DNA of 64,000 nt from Helicobacter sp. MIT 05-5294 (GTDB lineage Bacteria; Campylobacterota; Campylobacteria; Campylobacterales; Helicobacteraceae). Numbering within the stretch: the first letter of the stretch is position 1; the number at the start of each line of letters is the position of its first letter. Shown piece by piece: positions 46,661 to 54,345 of the stretch. The DNA lies in contig NZ_JRPA02000001.1 in NCBI RefSeq assembly GCF_000765675.1, positions 62,001-126,000 on the forward strand, in the 5' to 3' direction. A model generated the notes under the pieces. The model was given only the letters and a program-made list of their open reading frames with translations, searched no databases and was not told the DNA's origin. The position numbers were made by a program, and so were the translations under genes.

Positions 46661-46685
46661 CAAAAAAGGCGCAAAGTCTGCGCCT
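46661..46685 (-). terminator. Hairpin with T-run just before the ribosome-binding site
   Basis: On the minus strand AGGCGCA-GACTT-TGCGCCT is a perfect 7-base stem followed at once by six T, 15-25 bases before the ATG at 46645. It would stop most transcripts coming from the lpoB-like gene, so it can act as an attenuator or lower expression of the last two genes. Confidence 0.65.
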
Positions 46686-46690
46686 AAATG

Positions 46691-46767
46691 GAATCTTAAC
46701 GAATCCCTATTTAAGGATTCTAGGCGCGGAATCTCAAATCACGCTAGAGATTCCAAACCATAGAATC
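46691..46767. repeat. Cluster of six GAATC/GATTC pentamers
   Basis: Six GAWTC sites in both orientations lie within 77 noncoding bases between the lpoB-like gene and the next gene: at 46691, 46701, 46716, 46729, 46749 and 46763. Several pairs form short dyads such as GAATCC/GGATTC. It is the densest cluster noticed in the window. Confidence 0.6.
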
Positions 46768-46783
46768 CCAAACAACTCTAAGC

Positions 46784-47404
46784 TTACCAACTAACGGATT
46801 TGCTAGAGCCGGTTTTGTCAATCGTTTCTTCCTCTTCCCAATATACTAGCCCTGAAGTAAGGTCTGTGAGACGAAGCAAGAAGAAGTATTCCACTTGTGT
46901 TTTGCCATTTTTAAGTTTGACATTGTCTTGACGAATCTTCCCTGCGAGTGAAAAGTCAGGTGAAACCAAAGTGCCTTTTTTAGCGATTGTTTTTTGGTTA
47001 AACTCATCATTATCTCTAAGTTCCCTCACATCTTCACTCATAGAATCCAACGCACCACCCGCAGCTACCGCGCTAGTTAGCACGAATTTACCGGATTTTC
47101 TTAGCGCACTTGTGATTTTGGCAGTTAGCTTTTCGGTATCAAGGCGCAATGCAGTATCATTTACGACATTTCCGATTGCAATGACTTTTCGTGTGCCGGG
47201 CTTAATATTTACAAACGCTGGGTCGCTAAGCAAACTTTGAATCATTTTTTCTGCTGTGTTTTCAAAATCTTCTCTATCAAGCCCCATAGTGAGTGCGTCG
47301 CCCTTTTTGACTTGTCCTGCTTGTCCGTCTGTATAAACGCTTGGCGCGCACCCTGCTAGTAACAATCCTGCCAATGCGATACTCGCAAAACTTTTTATTT
47401 TCAT
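46784..47404 (-). CDS. LpoB-like outer-membrane lipoprotein
   Basis: A 206-residue lipoprotein: signal with lipobox LLAGC (Cys19), followed by the LpoB-type domain with FVNIKPGTRKVIAIGNVVND, LRKSGKFVLTS and DFSLAGKIRQDN. LpoB in E. coli activates the PBP1b peptidoglycan synthase. Helicobacter is not known to have PBP1b, so the partner is unclear. A counterpart in C. jejuni (Cj0091) has been linked to host-cell adherence, from memory. The neighbour is YcfL-like, the same pairing as E. coli ycfL-lpoB. Confidence 0.8.
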   Translation of the reverse strand: MKIKSFASIALAGLLLAGCAPSVYTDGQAGQVKKGDALTMGLDREDFENTAEKMIQSLLSDPAFVNIKPGTRKVIAIGNVVNDTALRLDTEKLTAKITSALRKSGKFVLTSAVAAGGALDSMSEDVRELRDNDEFNQKTIAKKGTLVSPDFSLAGKIRQDNVKLKNGKTQVEYFFLLRLTDLTSGLVYWEEEETIDKTGSSKSVSW

Positions 47405-47414
47405 TTTTTCTCCT

Positions 47415-47792
47415 TTAATTTGGTTGAATTTCTATGGCAAAGTCTTTTGCCCTTTTGTCTATTGCTATTTTTTTGAGCGTGATTTCGCGATTCTTGATGA
47501 GCCTAAGTGTTTTGTATTCTTTGTTGATAGGGTCTTGCAAGACGAATCCATCGGAATCTAGCCAATCAATCTTGTAAATCACATCTCTATTGCTTGTGCT
47601 ATTTAAAATAACTTCAATCTCTAGTAAGCCATTGTCATTAACGCGTTTGTTGTAGCTTTGGACTAACTCTTTGGATAATCCAATCAGCGTGAAACCTATA
47701 TCGTCTCTGCTTTTTTCTGCGATATGCGTGGTTTGCCTAGCGCAACCGCTAAACAAAAGCGCAATGACGCCTAAAACAAATAAGAATCTCAT
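47415..47792 (-). CDS. YcfL-like lipoprotein (DUF1425)
   Basis: A 125-residue lipoprotein with lipobox LFSGC (Cys17) and a beta-sandwich-like domain containing LLEIEVILNSTSNRDVIYKI and DWLDSDGFVLQDP, matching YcfL-type proteins found next to LpoB in E. coli. The function is unknown in either group. It lies 9 bases behind the large lipoprotein gene and 10 bases before the lpoB-like gene, so the three are translated from one message. Confidence 0.78.
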   Translation of the reverse strand: MRFLFVLGVIALLFSGCARQTTHIAEKSRDDIGFTLIGLSKELVQSYNKRVNDNGLLEIEVILNSTSNRDVIYKIDWLDSDGFVLQDPINKEYKTLRLIKNREITLKKIAIDKRAKDFAIEIQPN

Positions 47793-47801
47793 ACTATCCC
47801 T

Positions 47802-49172
47802 TTAGTTTTCTATGATTTCTATATGAGTAGGCAACAAGGGCGAGAATGAGCGGACAAATACAAGGACATTTTTGTTTTTATCTAAGTCTGCTTTGTGGAT
47901 TTCTGCGCCCTCTGGATTCTTAATAGAGATTGCGCCTTTGTTTTCTATCATCGCGACAGAGACGCTTTTGGGTAATCCACGCCAAGAGCGCACATCGGCT
48001 TGTGTGGTTAATGCGGTGAGTGTAGAAGTGCCAAGACTTAAGAATCCACCGGTTTTGTCGTTATTGGCTACTGCGGCATTTAGGGTTGTTTTTAATGCAG
48101 TTTGCACGAGTGCTTTTGTAATCATACTTGGCATATTGATTTTAAACTCTGTGGCAATAATATTATCCAAATCCACGACTTGTGCAGTTTTAGTGCCGTT
48201 TGCTTCAAGGTAAGGATAAGAGGCATCGCGTCTTTTAAGGGTTTGTAGTGCGATACTTGTCGCAACAACATTGCTTCCCTCAACAAGCCAGACAGGAAGA
48301 GTTAGCGAAAACTCCTCTTTGACTGCGCCAAAACCATTTTCATAGACGACAAAAATATATTTGCCTTTCGCCTTTGTGCTTTTGGCGAAATTATTGAAGA
48401 TTTTGGATTCTTTTTGAATCTCTTTGTCTTTAGGGTTGATGATAGCAACTTCGCGGAATAAGTCTCGTGCGCGTTTGTAGTCTTGGTCCATAAAGAAAAA
48501 TACAGAAGCAAGATAAGTTGCATAAGGATTCGTAAATCTCTTAGCGGTATCAAATTCTGCAAACAAATGCGAATATTCCGCTTCTATAACTTTCTTGCCC
48601 TCTTTGAAGTTTTTGTCAAAGTTTTCGTCTTTTTTCGCCTCTTTGCTTTGTTCTTCTAGTTCTTTTTTATCGCGTTCAATTTGTTTAGCGAAATAATCCT
48701 TAGCTTTCTCTTGTCTCAAAAGTGCGCGGTTAAACTCCACTCTTGCATCTTTAAAATTACCTAAATTCATAAAGTTTAGTGCTTTATAACTATTTACCAT
48801 AATGCGCTCATACAAAGAGCCTTCATAATCTACAATTGTATCGTTGATTAAGGTTGTCGCTACGAGTTTTGCTCCCTTTTTACCGACATTTTCCAAATCT
48901 ACATCGTATTTATAGGATTCCTCTGCCGCGTCAAATAGCGTATTGCTTGTTTCAAATTTGCCACAATTTTTAGCTAATAATCCCGTGTTTAGTCCAGTGT
49001 AAATTACATCGTTATTGTTTTTGATTTTGTTTAGATTGTCCTCAAAGAATTTTTCGCCACAATGTTTTTCTATCAACGCCTTTTCATATGTTTGATTAAC
49101 TTGCGCATGGTTTGCACAACCGCTCAAGATTAAAAAACTACTACAAATCGCCAAATAAGCACTTAGGTGCAT
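47802..49172 (-). CDS. COG3014-like lipoprotein with helical repeats
   Basis: A 456-residue lipoprotein: signal ending in lipobox ILSGC (Cys18 from the chosen start), then helical TPR-like repeats (about 60-220, including NFKDARVEFNRALLRQEKAKD and a charged coiled segment around 165-190) and a beta-rich C-terminal half. The pattern fits COG3014 lipoproteins, which in other bacteria also precede YcfL and LpoB. The ATG at 49172 is preferred to a TTG at 49190 because AGGAAAG precedes it and it places the signal at the start. It is first in the operon behind the G14 promoter. Confidence 0.75.
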   Translation of the reverse strand: MHLSAYLAICSSFLILSGCANHAQVNQTYEKALIEKHCGEKFFEDNLNKIKNNNDVIYTGLNTGLLAKNCGKFETSNTLFDAAEESYKYDVDLENVGKKGAKLVATTLINDTIVDYEGSLYERIMVNSYKALNFMNLGNFKDARVEFNRALLRQEKAKDYFAKQIERDKKELEEQSKEAKKDENFDKNFKEGKKVIEAEYSHLFAEFDTAKRFTNPYATYLASVFFFMDQDYKRARDLFREVAIINPKDKEIQKESKIFNNFAKSTKAKGKYIFVVYENGFGAVKEEFSLTLPVWLVEGSNVVATSIALQTLKRRDASYPYLEANGTKTAQVVDLDNIIATEFKINMPSMITKALVQTALKTTLNAAVANNDKTGGFLSLGTSTLTALTTQADVRSWRGLPKSVSVAMIENKGAISIKNPEGAEIHKADLDKNKNVLVFVRSFSPLLPTHIEIIEN

Positions 49173-49225
49173 TGCTTTAACTTTCCTCAATACCTACTCC
49201 TAATCTTAAAATAATTAAAGCTAAA

Positions 49226-49256
49226 ATAATACCCCCCCCCCCCCCTTAAAAGTCAA
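49226..49256 (-). promoter_or_regulatory. Promoter with G14 spacer (phase-variable)
   Basis: On the minus strand TTGACT (49256-49251) is followed by TTTAA, then fourteen G, then TATTAT (49231-49226). These are good -35 and -10 boxes with a spacer of 19 bases. A change to 12 G would give the ideal 17. Transcription would start near 49219 with a leader of about 47 bases. Slippage in the tract should change promoter strength of the lipoprotein operon. Confidence 0.75.
49232..49245. repeat. C14/G14 homopolymer tract
   Basis: Fourteen C on the plus strand, i.e. G14 on the strand of the downstream operon. It is one of only two such long tracts in the window. Confidence 0.9.
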
Positions 49257-49358
49257 TTAATTTATAAATTTTGAAATTTAAACCAAAAATAAATACTAAT
49301 AAATTCCATTGATTGCTTTTTTAAAATTCCATTATGGAATCCTCTTTAGGTTTGAAGT

Positions 49359-49405
49359 TATGGATTGCCACAGCCCTTTACAAGGGCTTCGCAATGACGG
49401 CGTGT
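49359..49405. repeat. Dispersed palindromic repeat, copy 7
   Basis: ATGGATTGCCAC, hairpin AGCCCTT-TACA-AGGGCTT, CGCAATGACG. It is almost identical to copy 6, about 5.4 kb away on the other side of the lipoprotein operon. Confidence 0.75.
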
Positions 49406-49424
49406 AAATCTTCAATGGTTTTTT

Positions 49425-49525
49425 GTAATGACGCAGTGGCTGACATTATTGATTTGCATAGTGCGGGTGAAATTTATTTCACAAATTGCACGCCACGAGA
49501 TTCTAGCGAATCTCTCGTAACGACT
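49425..49525. repeat. Dispersed palindromic repeat, copy 8
   Basis: A right-arm fragment GTAATGACGCAGTGG (49425-49439) is followed by a unit with TTGCACGCCAC, hairpin GAGATTC-TAGC-GAATCTC and TCGTAACGAC (to 49525). The core equals that of copy 5 in the opposite orientation. Confidence 0.6.
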
Positions 49526-49678
49526 AATGGATATTCTTATTGTTATTGTGAGAAATGAGCGTAGCGTTCGCGACAATCCACAATCTTATATAGAGTAGGT
49601 TTTACTACGGAATCTTTAAAGGTTTTTAGTAGGCTTTATTTAGGGATTCCATTGCATTATTCTTTGGTTGCTTAAAGC

Positions 49679-49730
49679 ATAGATTGCCACGAAGTTGCAT
49701 TGAGCAACTTCTCGCAATGACAAGGTAGTG
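49679..49730. repeat. Dispersed palindromic repeat, copy 9
   Basis: ATAGATTGCCAC, hairpin GAAGTTGC-ATTGA-GCAACTTC, then CGCAATGACAAGGTAGTG. The arms match copies 4 and 6; the hairpin core is unrelated in sequence but similar in size. Confidence 0.75.
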
Positions 49731-49767
49731 TATTTTCTTTATGATATTAAGGACGACTTGCTAACTC

Positions 49768-49806
49768 ACGATTCTATTACCGCAGAATCTCGCAATGACA
49801 GCGGGT
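49768..49806. repeat. Dispersed palindromic repeat, copy 10
   Basis: The left arm is decayed (TCACGATTCT), the hairpin GATTCT/AGAATC equals that of copy 4, and the right arm CGCAATGACAGCGGGTAG is intact. Confidence 0.6.
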
Positions 49807-50052
49807 AGAGCCTTTACGACTTCTTGCAATAGCGACTAATTTTGTCTCAAGGAAAACAAGAGTGATGTAAGGATAAGGGAATGGTAGTCAATGTGCAATA
49901 GCGCGATAAATTATGCGCACAAACTCATACATACGCATAAATTGCGGGTTTATTGTCGGAATTGGAACTATCACAAAGGCATTATATAGAAGCGCAACAT
50001 ATTCTTAGAGAAACAAAGCAGAACCCCAAAAGGTGAGATTCTTGCTTTGGAA

Positions 50053-50301
50053 TTATTTTGAAACTTTCTTCAGTGCTTTGCGAAGCTCTTTGATTTGTTT
50101 TCTAGGGACAAAGACTTTCCATTCCGCAGATGTGGAATCTTTGCTGTCGTTATCTTCTAGTTTAACTGCGATAGAAACGACTTGGTATTTTTTGTCTTTT
50201 TTGTTGGGAATATCAAAAGAAGAAACGATGATATTGCCATTTTTGACCAAATCCCCGCGTAGTGGAATCGTATAAGCTACCTTTTTGATTTTTTGTTTCA
50301 T
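50053..50301 (-). CDS. Small basic protein, 82 residues (paralogue B)
   Basis: I do not know this family. The 82-residue protein is lysine-rich with a short beta-strand pattern (YQVVSIAVKLED) leading to EWKVFVPRKQIKELRKALKK. The same last segment (WKV-x-[IV]-P-x-x-QIKE-[LV]-R-x-ALK) occurs in the gene 5 bases upstream, so the two are paralogues in one operon. The strand-turn-strand-helix end recalls PC4/PUR-type nucleic-acid-binding proteins; that is a guess from shape. Confidence 0.7.
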   Translation of the reverse strand: MKQKIKKVAYTIPLRGDLVKNGNIIVSSFDIPNKKDKKYQVVSIAVKLEDNDSKDSTSAEWKVFVPRKQIKELRKALKKVSK

Positions 50302-50306
50302 TGTGC

Positions 50307-50657
50307 TTACTTCTTAGGTGTCTTGACTTCTTTTGTAGTGTTTTGTTTGTCTGCCTTTACTTTTTTGGCTTCTTTGACTTTGACTTTTGTTTTGTCTTTT
50401 TTAGAATCCTTGCATTTCTTGGAGTCTTTGCATTTCTTATAAGCTTTTTTGCTTTCTTTTAATGCTTGACGCACTTCTTTGATTTGGCTTAAAGGAATAT
50501 GGACTTTCCAGCTTTCTTTGCCTTCTCCTAATGCAGCACAAATGCTAACAACCGCTTTACTTCCCTCTCCATAAGGCTCTTCAATGATTGCAAACTCTAA
50601 TTTTCCGCCCTCGCAATCTTTGAGTGGCATTGTTTTATAAATCGCCGTTTCTTTCAT
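50307..50657 (-). CDS. Small basic protein with lysine-rich tail, 116 residues (paralogue A)
   Basis: The first 70 residues share the plan of the neighbouring 82-residue protein: strands (SKAVVSICAALGEG) then SWKVHIPLSQIKEVRQALKE. A tail of about 45 residues is almost half lysine with the internal repeat KKCKDS-KKCKDS, and looks like histone H1- or Hc1-type DNA-binding tails. AGGAGGAAAATCTT is a strong ribosome-binding site, and a promoter candidate lies upstream, so expression may be high. The function is unknown; a nucleic-acid-binding role is likely from charge alone. Confidence 0.75.
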   Translation of the reverse strand: MKETAIYKTMPLKDCEGGKLEFAIIEEPYGEGSKAVVSICAALGEGKESWKVHIPLSQIKEVRQALKESKKAYKKCKDSKKCKDSKKDKTKVKVKEAKKVKADKQNTTKEVKTPKK

Positions 50658-50701
50658 AAGATTTTCCTCCTAATCTAAATGGTATTGCAACTCAAGCAAT
50701 C

Positions 50702-50709
50702 ATAATATA
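50702..50709 (-). promoter_or_regulatory. Candidate -10 of the small basic protein pair
   Basis: On the minus strand TATATTAT lies about 45 bases upstream of the ATG at 50657, in the 94-base gap after lpxD. It suggests the pair has its own promoter. Confidence 0.4.
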
Positions 50710-50751
50710 AAAATGTAACTGAAAATATCATTAAATTAAATAATACTCCTG

Positions 50752-51756
50752 TTATTTTTTCTTCAGCATTTTTTTAAGCAAAGCTTGGAGCTTTAGCCAA
50801 TCTTGAATCGGTAAAATAGGGTGTCCTGAAAATTTCCCAAACGCAGGTAGGCTTTTGCTGATTGCCGCTTTTGCTCCTACTTGCGTGAAGTCGCCAATAT
50901 GCAAATGCCCCGCACTACCGCTTTGTCCGCCCAAAACAACATTACGCCCTGTGGTGGTGGAACCAGAGATTCCCGCTTGTGATACAATGATAGAATATTC
51001 TCCGATGTTACAATTATGCCCAATTTGCACGAGATTATCTATTTTTGTGCCTTGTTGGATTCTTGTTTGCCCAAAAACTGCGCGGTCAATCGTCGTATTT
51101 GCGCCTATTTCTACATCATTTTCTAGGATAACTTTGCCATTATGATAGATTTTGATATGCTTTCCATCAGCAGTGTGTGCATAGCCAAACCCATCGCTTC
51201 CAATCACGCTATTTGCGTGGATTCTGACATTATCTCCAATTTCAGAATCATTATAAACACACACACCCGGAAACAGCACGCAATTCGCGCCAATTTTGAC
51301 ATTTTCACCGATATTTACACCTGACATAATCACACAACTTTCTCCAATCTCGCTTCCATTACCGATATTTGCACTAGGCGCAATTTGCGCTGATGGGCTG
51401 ATTTTTGGGGAAGATTTTGCGCTAAAAAGCGGTTTGGCAAAATATTCTGTCAAATATGCCATTGCAAGGTAAGGATTCTCACACAAAATCGCAAATGCAG
51501 AATGTGGAATCGCGTTTAAATGCGCCCTTCTAACCAAAATCGCTTTTGCTTCGCTATGTGTGATTTGTTCGCAATATTGTTCCTTTTCTAAAAAAGTGAG
51601 AGAATCGCTTGTCGCGTCTTTTGGGGATTCTAAATTTAAAATGGCAACCGAATCTAACGCATTATGAGATTCTTCCCAATTACTGCCATTATGCCACAAA
51701 ACGGATTCTAGCGCGTTGTGTTTGTGTAGAATTTCAACAATATTTTTAAGCTTCAT
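50752..51756 (-). CDS. lpxD: UDP-3-O-(3-hydroxyacyl)glucosamine N-acyltransferase
   Basis: LpxD adds the second 3-hydroxyacyl chain in lipid A synthesis. The 334-residue protein has a uridine-binding N-terminal domain and a long left-handed beta-helix of hexapeptide repeats (about 105-290), with the catalytic His in [11 protein letters not shown] and the [13 protein letters not shown] loop. A C-terminal helical segment follows. It lies 8 bases behind ilvH on the same strand. Confidence 0.95.
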   Translation of the reverse strand: MKLKNIVEILHKHNALESVLWHNGSNWEESHNALDSVAILNLESPKDATSDSLTFLEKEQYCEQITHSEAKAILVRRAHLNAIPHSAFAILCENPYLAMAYLTEYFAKPLFSAKSSPKISPSAQIAPSANIGNGSEIGESCVIMSGVNIGENVKIGANCVLFPGVCVYNDSEIGDNVRIHANSVIGSDGFGYAHTADGKHIKIYHNGKVILENDVEIGANTTIDRAVFGQTRIQQGTKIDNLVQIGHNCNIGEYSIIVSQAGISGSTTTGRNVVLGGQSGSAGHLHIGDFTQVGAKAAISKSLPAFGKFSGHPILPIQDWLKLQALLKKMLKKK

Positions 51757-51764
51757 TTTTTGCC

Positions 51765-52238
51765 CTAATTGTTTGTTTCAATCGCCAAGATTCCACTGCG
51801 CGTAATGTCTTTTGGCTTGTGGATTTTAAGCGCGTTTAAAAGCATATCAATGCGCGTATGTGTATCACACGCCACAAAAATCGCACATTTATCATTGACT
51901 TCTAAGATTCTCCCATGAAAGGCATTAAAAATCGTGTGAATCTCACTTAAGTTGCTCTCTAATGTGAATTTTACCAACAAAGATTCTTGTTCAATCATTT
52001 GTTCATTTTCTAGCACTTTAAGCACGGGGATTAGTTTGTGGAGCTGTTTGATGATTTGCTCTAACACTTTGTTGTCGCCTTTGGTGGCAATCGTAATGCG
52101 TGAGAGATTGGAATCCAAAATTGGCGCAACCGTGAGGGATTCTATATTATACCCCCTCCCTGAAAACAATCCGCTAATGCGCGAGAGAACGCCGTGTTCG
52201 TTCAAGACGGTAACTGCAATCGTGCGTCTAATTTCCAT
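51765..52238 (-). CDS. ilvH: Acetolactate synthase small (regulatory) subunit
   Basis: IlvH activates the catalytic subunit and confers valine feedback inhibition. The 157-residue protein begins with an ACT domain ([32 protein letters not shown]) and has the usual C-terminal domain ([29 protein letters not shown]). It starts 3 bases after ilvB, so both subunits are made from one message. Confidence 0.95.
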   Translation of the reverse strand: MEIRRTIAVTVLNEHGVLSRISGLFSGRGYNIESLTVAPILDSNLSRITIATKGDNKVLEQIIKQLHKLIPVLKVLENEQMIEQESLLVKFTLESNLSEIHTIFNAFHGRILEVNDKCAIFVACDTHTRIDMLLNALKIHKPKDITRSGILAIETNN

Positions 52239-52241
52239 ATT

Positions 52242-53933
52242 TTACTCCTTATACTCTAACATCATATTAAATAATGCCCCACCGGTTGGAACCATAGGCA
52301 AAACATTTTCCATTCGATCTATGCGCACATCTAGGAGTGCAGGTTTTTGGGAATTGATTGCAGCATTTAAGGCGTTGGTAAATTCTTCTTTAGTATGGCA
52401 AACATAACCCACTCCACCAAAGGATTCTACAAGCTTCACGAAATCCGGCTGTTTTTCTAAATCGGTTTCAGAATAATGCTTGTCATAGAAGAAAGTTTGC
52501 CATTGGCGCACCATACCTAAGTAGTTGTTATTCAAAATAACATTAATTACAGGGATTCCATAAACCGCACAAGTCATTAGTTCTTGAATATTCATCAATA
52601 TTGAGCCGTCTCCGCTGACATTGATAGAAATTTTATCAGGAAATGCGCATTTTACGCCCATAGCGGCGGGTAATCCGAATCCCATCGTGCCTAAACCGCC
52701 ACTGCTGACGAATTGACGCGGGAAGCTAAAGGGATAAAACTGCGCCGCCCACATTTGGTGCTGTCCTACATCGGTGCTGATGATGGCGTTTTCTCCAAGT
52801 AGATTGCCGAGTTGTTCAATCACCCATTGGGGCTTAAGAGGTGTAGTAGAATCCTGATAGCTTAGCGGGTGCAGTTTGTTGTATTGGTTAAGACGCTCCC
52901 GCCATGGAAGAATGTTTTGTGTGTTATAGCCTTCGCGCAAAAGCGGCAAAAGATCTTCTAATACACTGCTCACATCACCAACGATTGGGAAGTTTGCTTC
53001 TACGATTTTACTAATACTGCTAGGATCAATATCTACATGGATAATTTGTGCATATTTGCCAAACTCGCTTAATTTGCCCGTTACTCTATCATCAAAGCGC
53101 ACTCCAAGCGCGATAATCAAATCCGCTTCACTCATCGCCATATTTGCAACATAGCTTCCGTGCATTCCTACCATACCCAAAGAATCCGGGTTATTCGTGC
53201 TTAAAAGCCCGCAAGCCATAAAGGTATTTACTGCTGGAATATGCGTCATCTCACAAAGTTCGCGCACTAAATTAGCGGATTTTGAAGCGATACAGCCTCC
53301 GCCTAAATACAATAAAGGCTTTTTGGCTTCTTTGATGGCAAGGGCTGCTTTTTTGATTTGGCGCAAATTGCCTTTGTAGGTTGGTTTGTAGGTTTGGAGT
53401 TTAATCGTGCTAGGATAATCAAACTCCCCAATCGTCGCGGTAATGTCCTTTGGAATATCAATATGCACAGGACCAGGACGCCCACTACTTGCGATATAAA
53501 ACGCTTCTTTTAAGATTCTAGGCAGTTCTTCAATATGTTTAACTAGATAGTTGTGTTTTGTGCATGGGCGCGAGATTCCGACCGCGTCAATCTCTTGAAA
53601 TGCGTCTGTGCCGATGAGGCTTGTCGGGACTTGCGCACTAATAATCACCAAAGGCACAGAATCCGCATAGGCAGTCGCAATGCCTGTGATTGTGTTGGTG
53701 AAGCCCGGACCGCTTGTAACAATCGCAACGCCTACTTCCCCACTTGCCCTCGCATAGCCATCGGCAGCGTGGATTGCCGCTTGTTCGTGGCGTGTAAGGA
53801 TATGTTTAAAAAACTTCTGCTTATAAATTTCATCATAAATATTCAAAGCCGCCCCACCGGGATAGCCAAAGACGATTTTTACACCCTCGTTTTTAAGGGC
53901 GTGGATTACCATTTCTGAACCATTGAGTCGCAT
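52242..53933 (-). CDS. ilvB: Acetolactate synthase large (catalytic) subunit
   Basis: This TPP-, FAD- and Mg-dependent enzyme makes acetolactate or acetohydroxybutyrate for branched-chain amino acids. Features are the catalytic Glu in TRHEQAAIHAADGYARASG, the FAD-domain stretch GMHGSYVANMAM, and the TPP motif GDGSILMNIQELMT...NNNYLGMVRQWQ. The ATG at 53933 is chosen because AGGATTCTTT precedes it and the family start MRLNGSEMVIHAL follows, giving 563 residues; a longer frame to 54053 looks like leader. ilvH follows. Confidence 0.95.
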   Translation of the reverse strand: MRLNGSEMVIHALKNEGVKIVFGYPGGAALNIYDEIYKQKFFKHILTRHEQAAIHAADGYARASGEVGVAIVTSGPGFTNTITGIATAYADSVPLVIISAQVPTSLIGTDAFQEIDAVGISRPCTKHNYLVKHIEELPRILKEAFYIASSGRPGPVHIDIPKDITATIGEFDYPSTIKLQTYKPTYKGNLRQIKKAALAIKEAKKPLLYLGGGCIASKSANLVRELCEMTHIPAVNTFMACGLLSTNNPDSLGMVGMHGSYVANMAMSEADLIIALGVRFDDRVTGKLSEFGKYAQIIHVDIDPSSISKIVEANFPIVGDVSSVLEDLLPLLREGYNTQNILPWRERLNQYNKLHPLSYQDSTTPLKPQWVIEQLGNLLGENAIISTDVGQHQMWAAQFYPFSFPRQFVSSGGLGTMGFGLPAAMGVKCAFPDKISINVSGDGSILMNIQELMTCAVYGIPVINVILNNNYLGMVRQWQTFFYDKHYSETDLEKQPDFVKLVESFGGVGYVCHTKEEFTNALNAAINSQKPALLDVRIDRMENVLPMVPTGGALFNMMLEYKE

Positions 53934-54345
53934 AAAGAATCCTGATTTTAAAGATGATTTTCTTAAATTATATTTCAAAAAAGCTTTAGGAATGCTTCCT
54001 GCTTTAATCAAACGCGTGATTTTATCATAGAATTTAAGAGATAGTTTGCACAAAGTTTAAAAACTTCAATTTTGATTTAAAGAAAATTTTCTATTGTGCT
54101 ATTGCAAGGATTATAAGGACGACTTACCAACCTGCGATTCTACTATATTCTGTCATTGCGCGGAGCGAACGAAGTAAGCAACAAAACAATCTATAATGCT
54201 ACATATCAGAGATATTGCAATGGAATCATAAATTGCCAAACATTATCAAACTTATAATGAAAAATATTCTCATAATTATTTTATTTTAAAGTTTTTTAGT
54301 CTAAAATAAAAATGATTCTTAAAATTTTAAAACTAAGGATAAACA
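53934..54345. other. Divergent region between ilvB and fldA
   Basis: This 412-base gap holds the ilvB leader and promoter on the minus strand, a dispersed repeat (54151-54199) and an AT-rich fldA promoter region. The stretch CATAATTATTTTATTTTAAAG (about 54271-54290) is loosely Fur-box-like, but too degenerate to claim. Confidence 0.4.
54151..54199. repeat. Dispersed palindromic repeat, copy 11
   Basis: CTGTCATTGCGCGGAGCG is followed by GAAGTAAGCAAC and ACAATCTATAATGC. It fits the CATTGCG...AATCTATAAT orientation, with a preceding decayed hairpin half (CGATTCTACTA). Confidence 0.55.

Larger units (their letters stand above)
49246..50052. other. Repeat-rich intergenic island
   Basis: About 800 bases hold no convincing gene. 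They contain four dispersed repeat copies (49359-49806), a further arm fragment at 49561-49588 (GCGTTCGCGACAATCC) and AT-rich flanks. Near 49952-50035 a short open stretch on the plus strand (LSELELSQRHYIEAQ) may be the end of a lost gene, but there is no start or context. Confidence 0.5.

Noticed and set aside
49334-49558. Open frame of 74 codons in the gene-free island
   Set aside because: It is built from dispersed repeat copies 7 and 8 and has no ribosome-binding site.
49952-50035. Short protein-like stretch on the plus strand (LSELELSQRHYIEAQ...)
   Set aside because: It has about 28 codons, no start and no context; it could be the end of a lost gene, but this cannot be supported.
53934-54053. 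Forty-codon N-terminal extension of the acetolactate synthase large subunit
   Set aside because: The family start MRLNGSEM and a good ribosome-binding site lie at 53933; the extension looks like leader sequence.
54265-54300. Possible Fur box before fldA
   Set aside because: The AT-rich stretch matches Fur-type consensus only loosely, and most promoters in this window would match as well.
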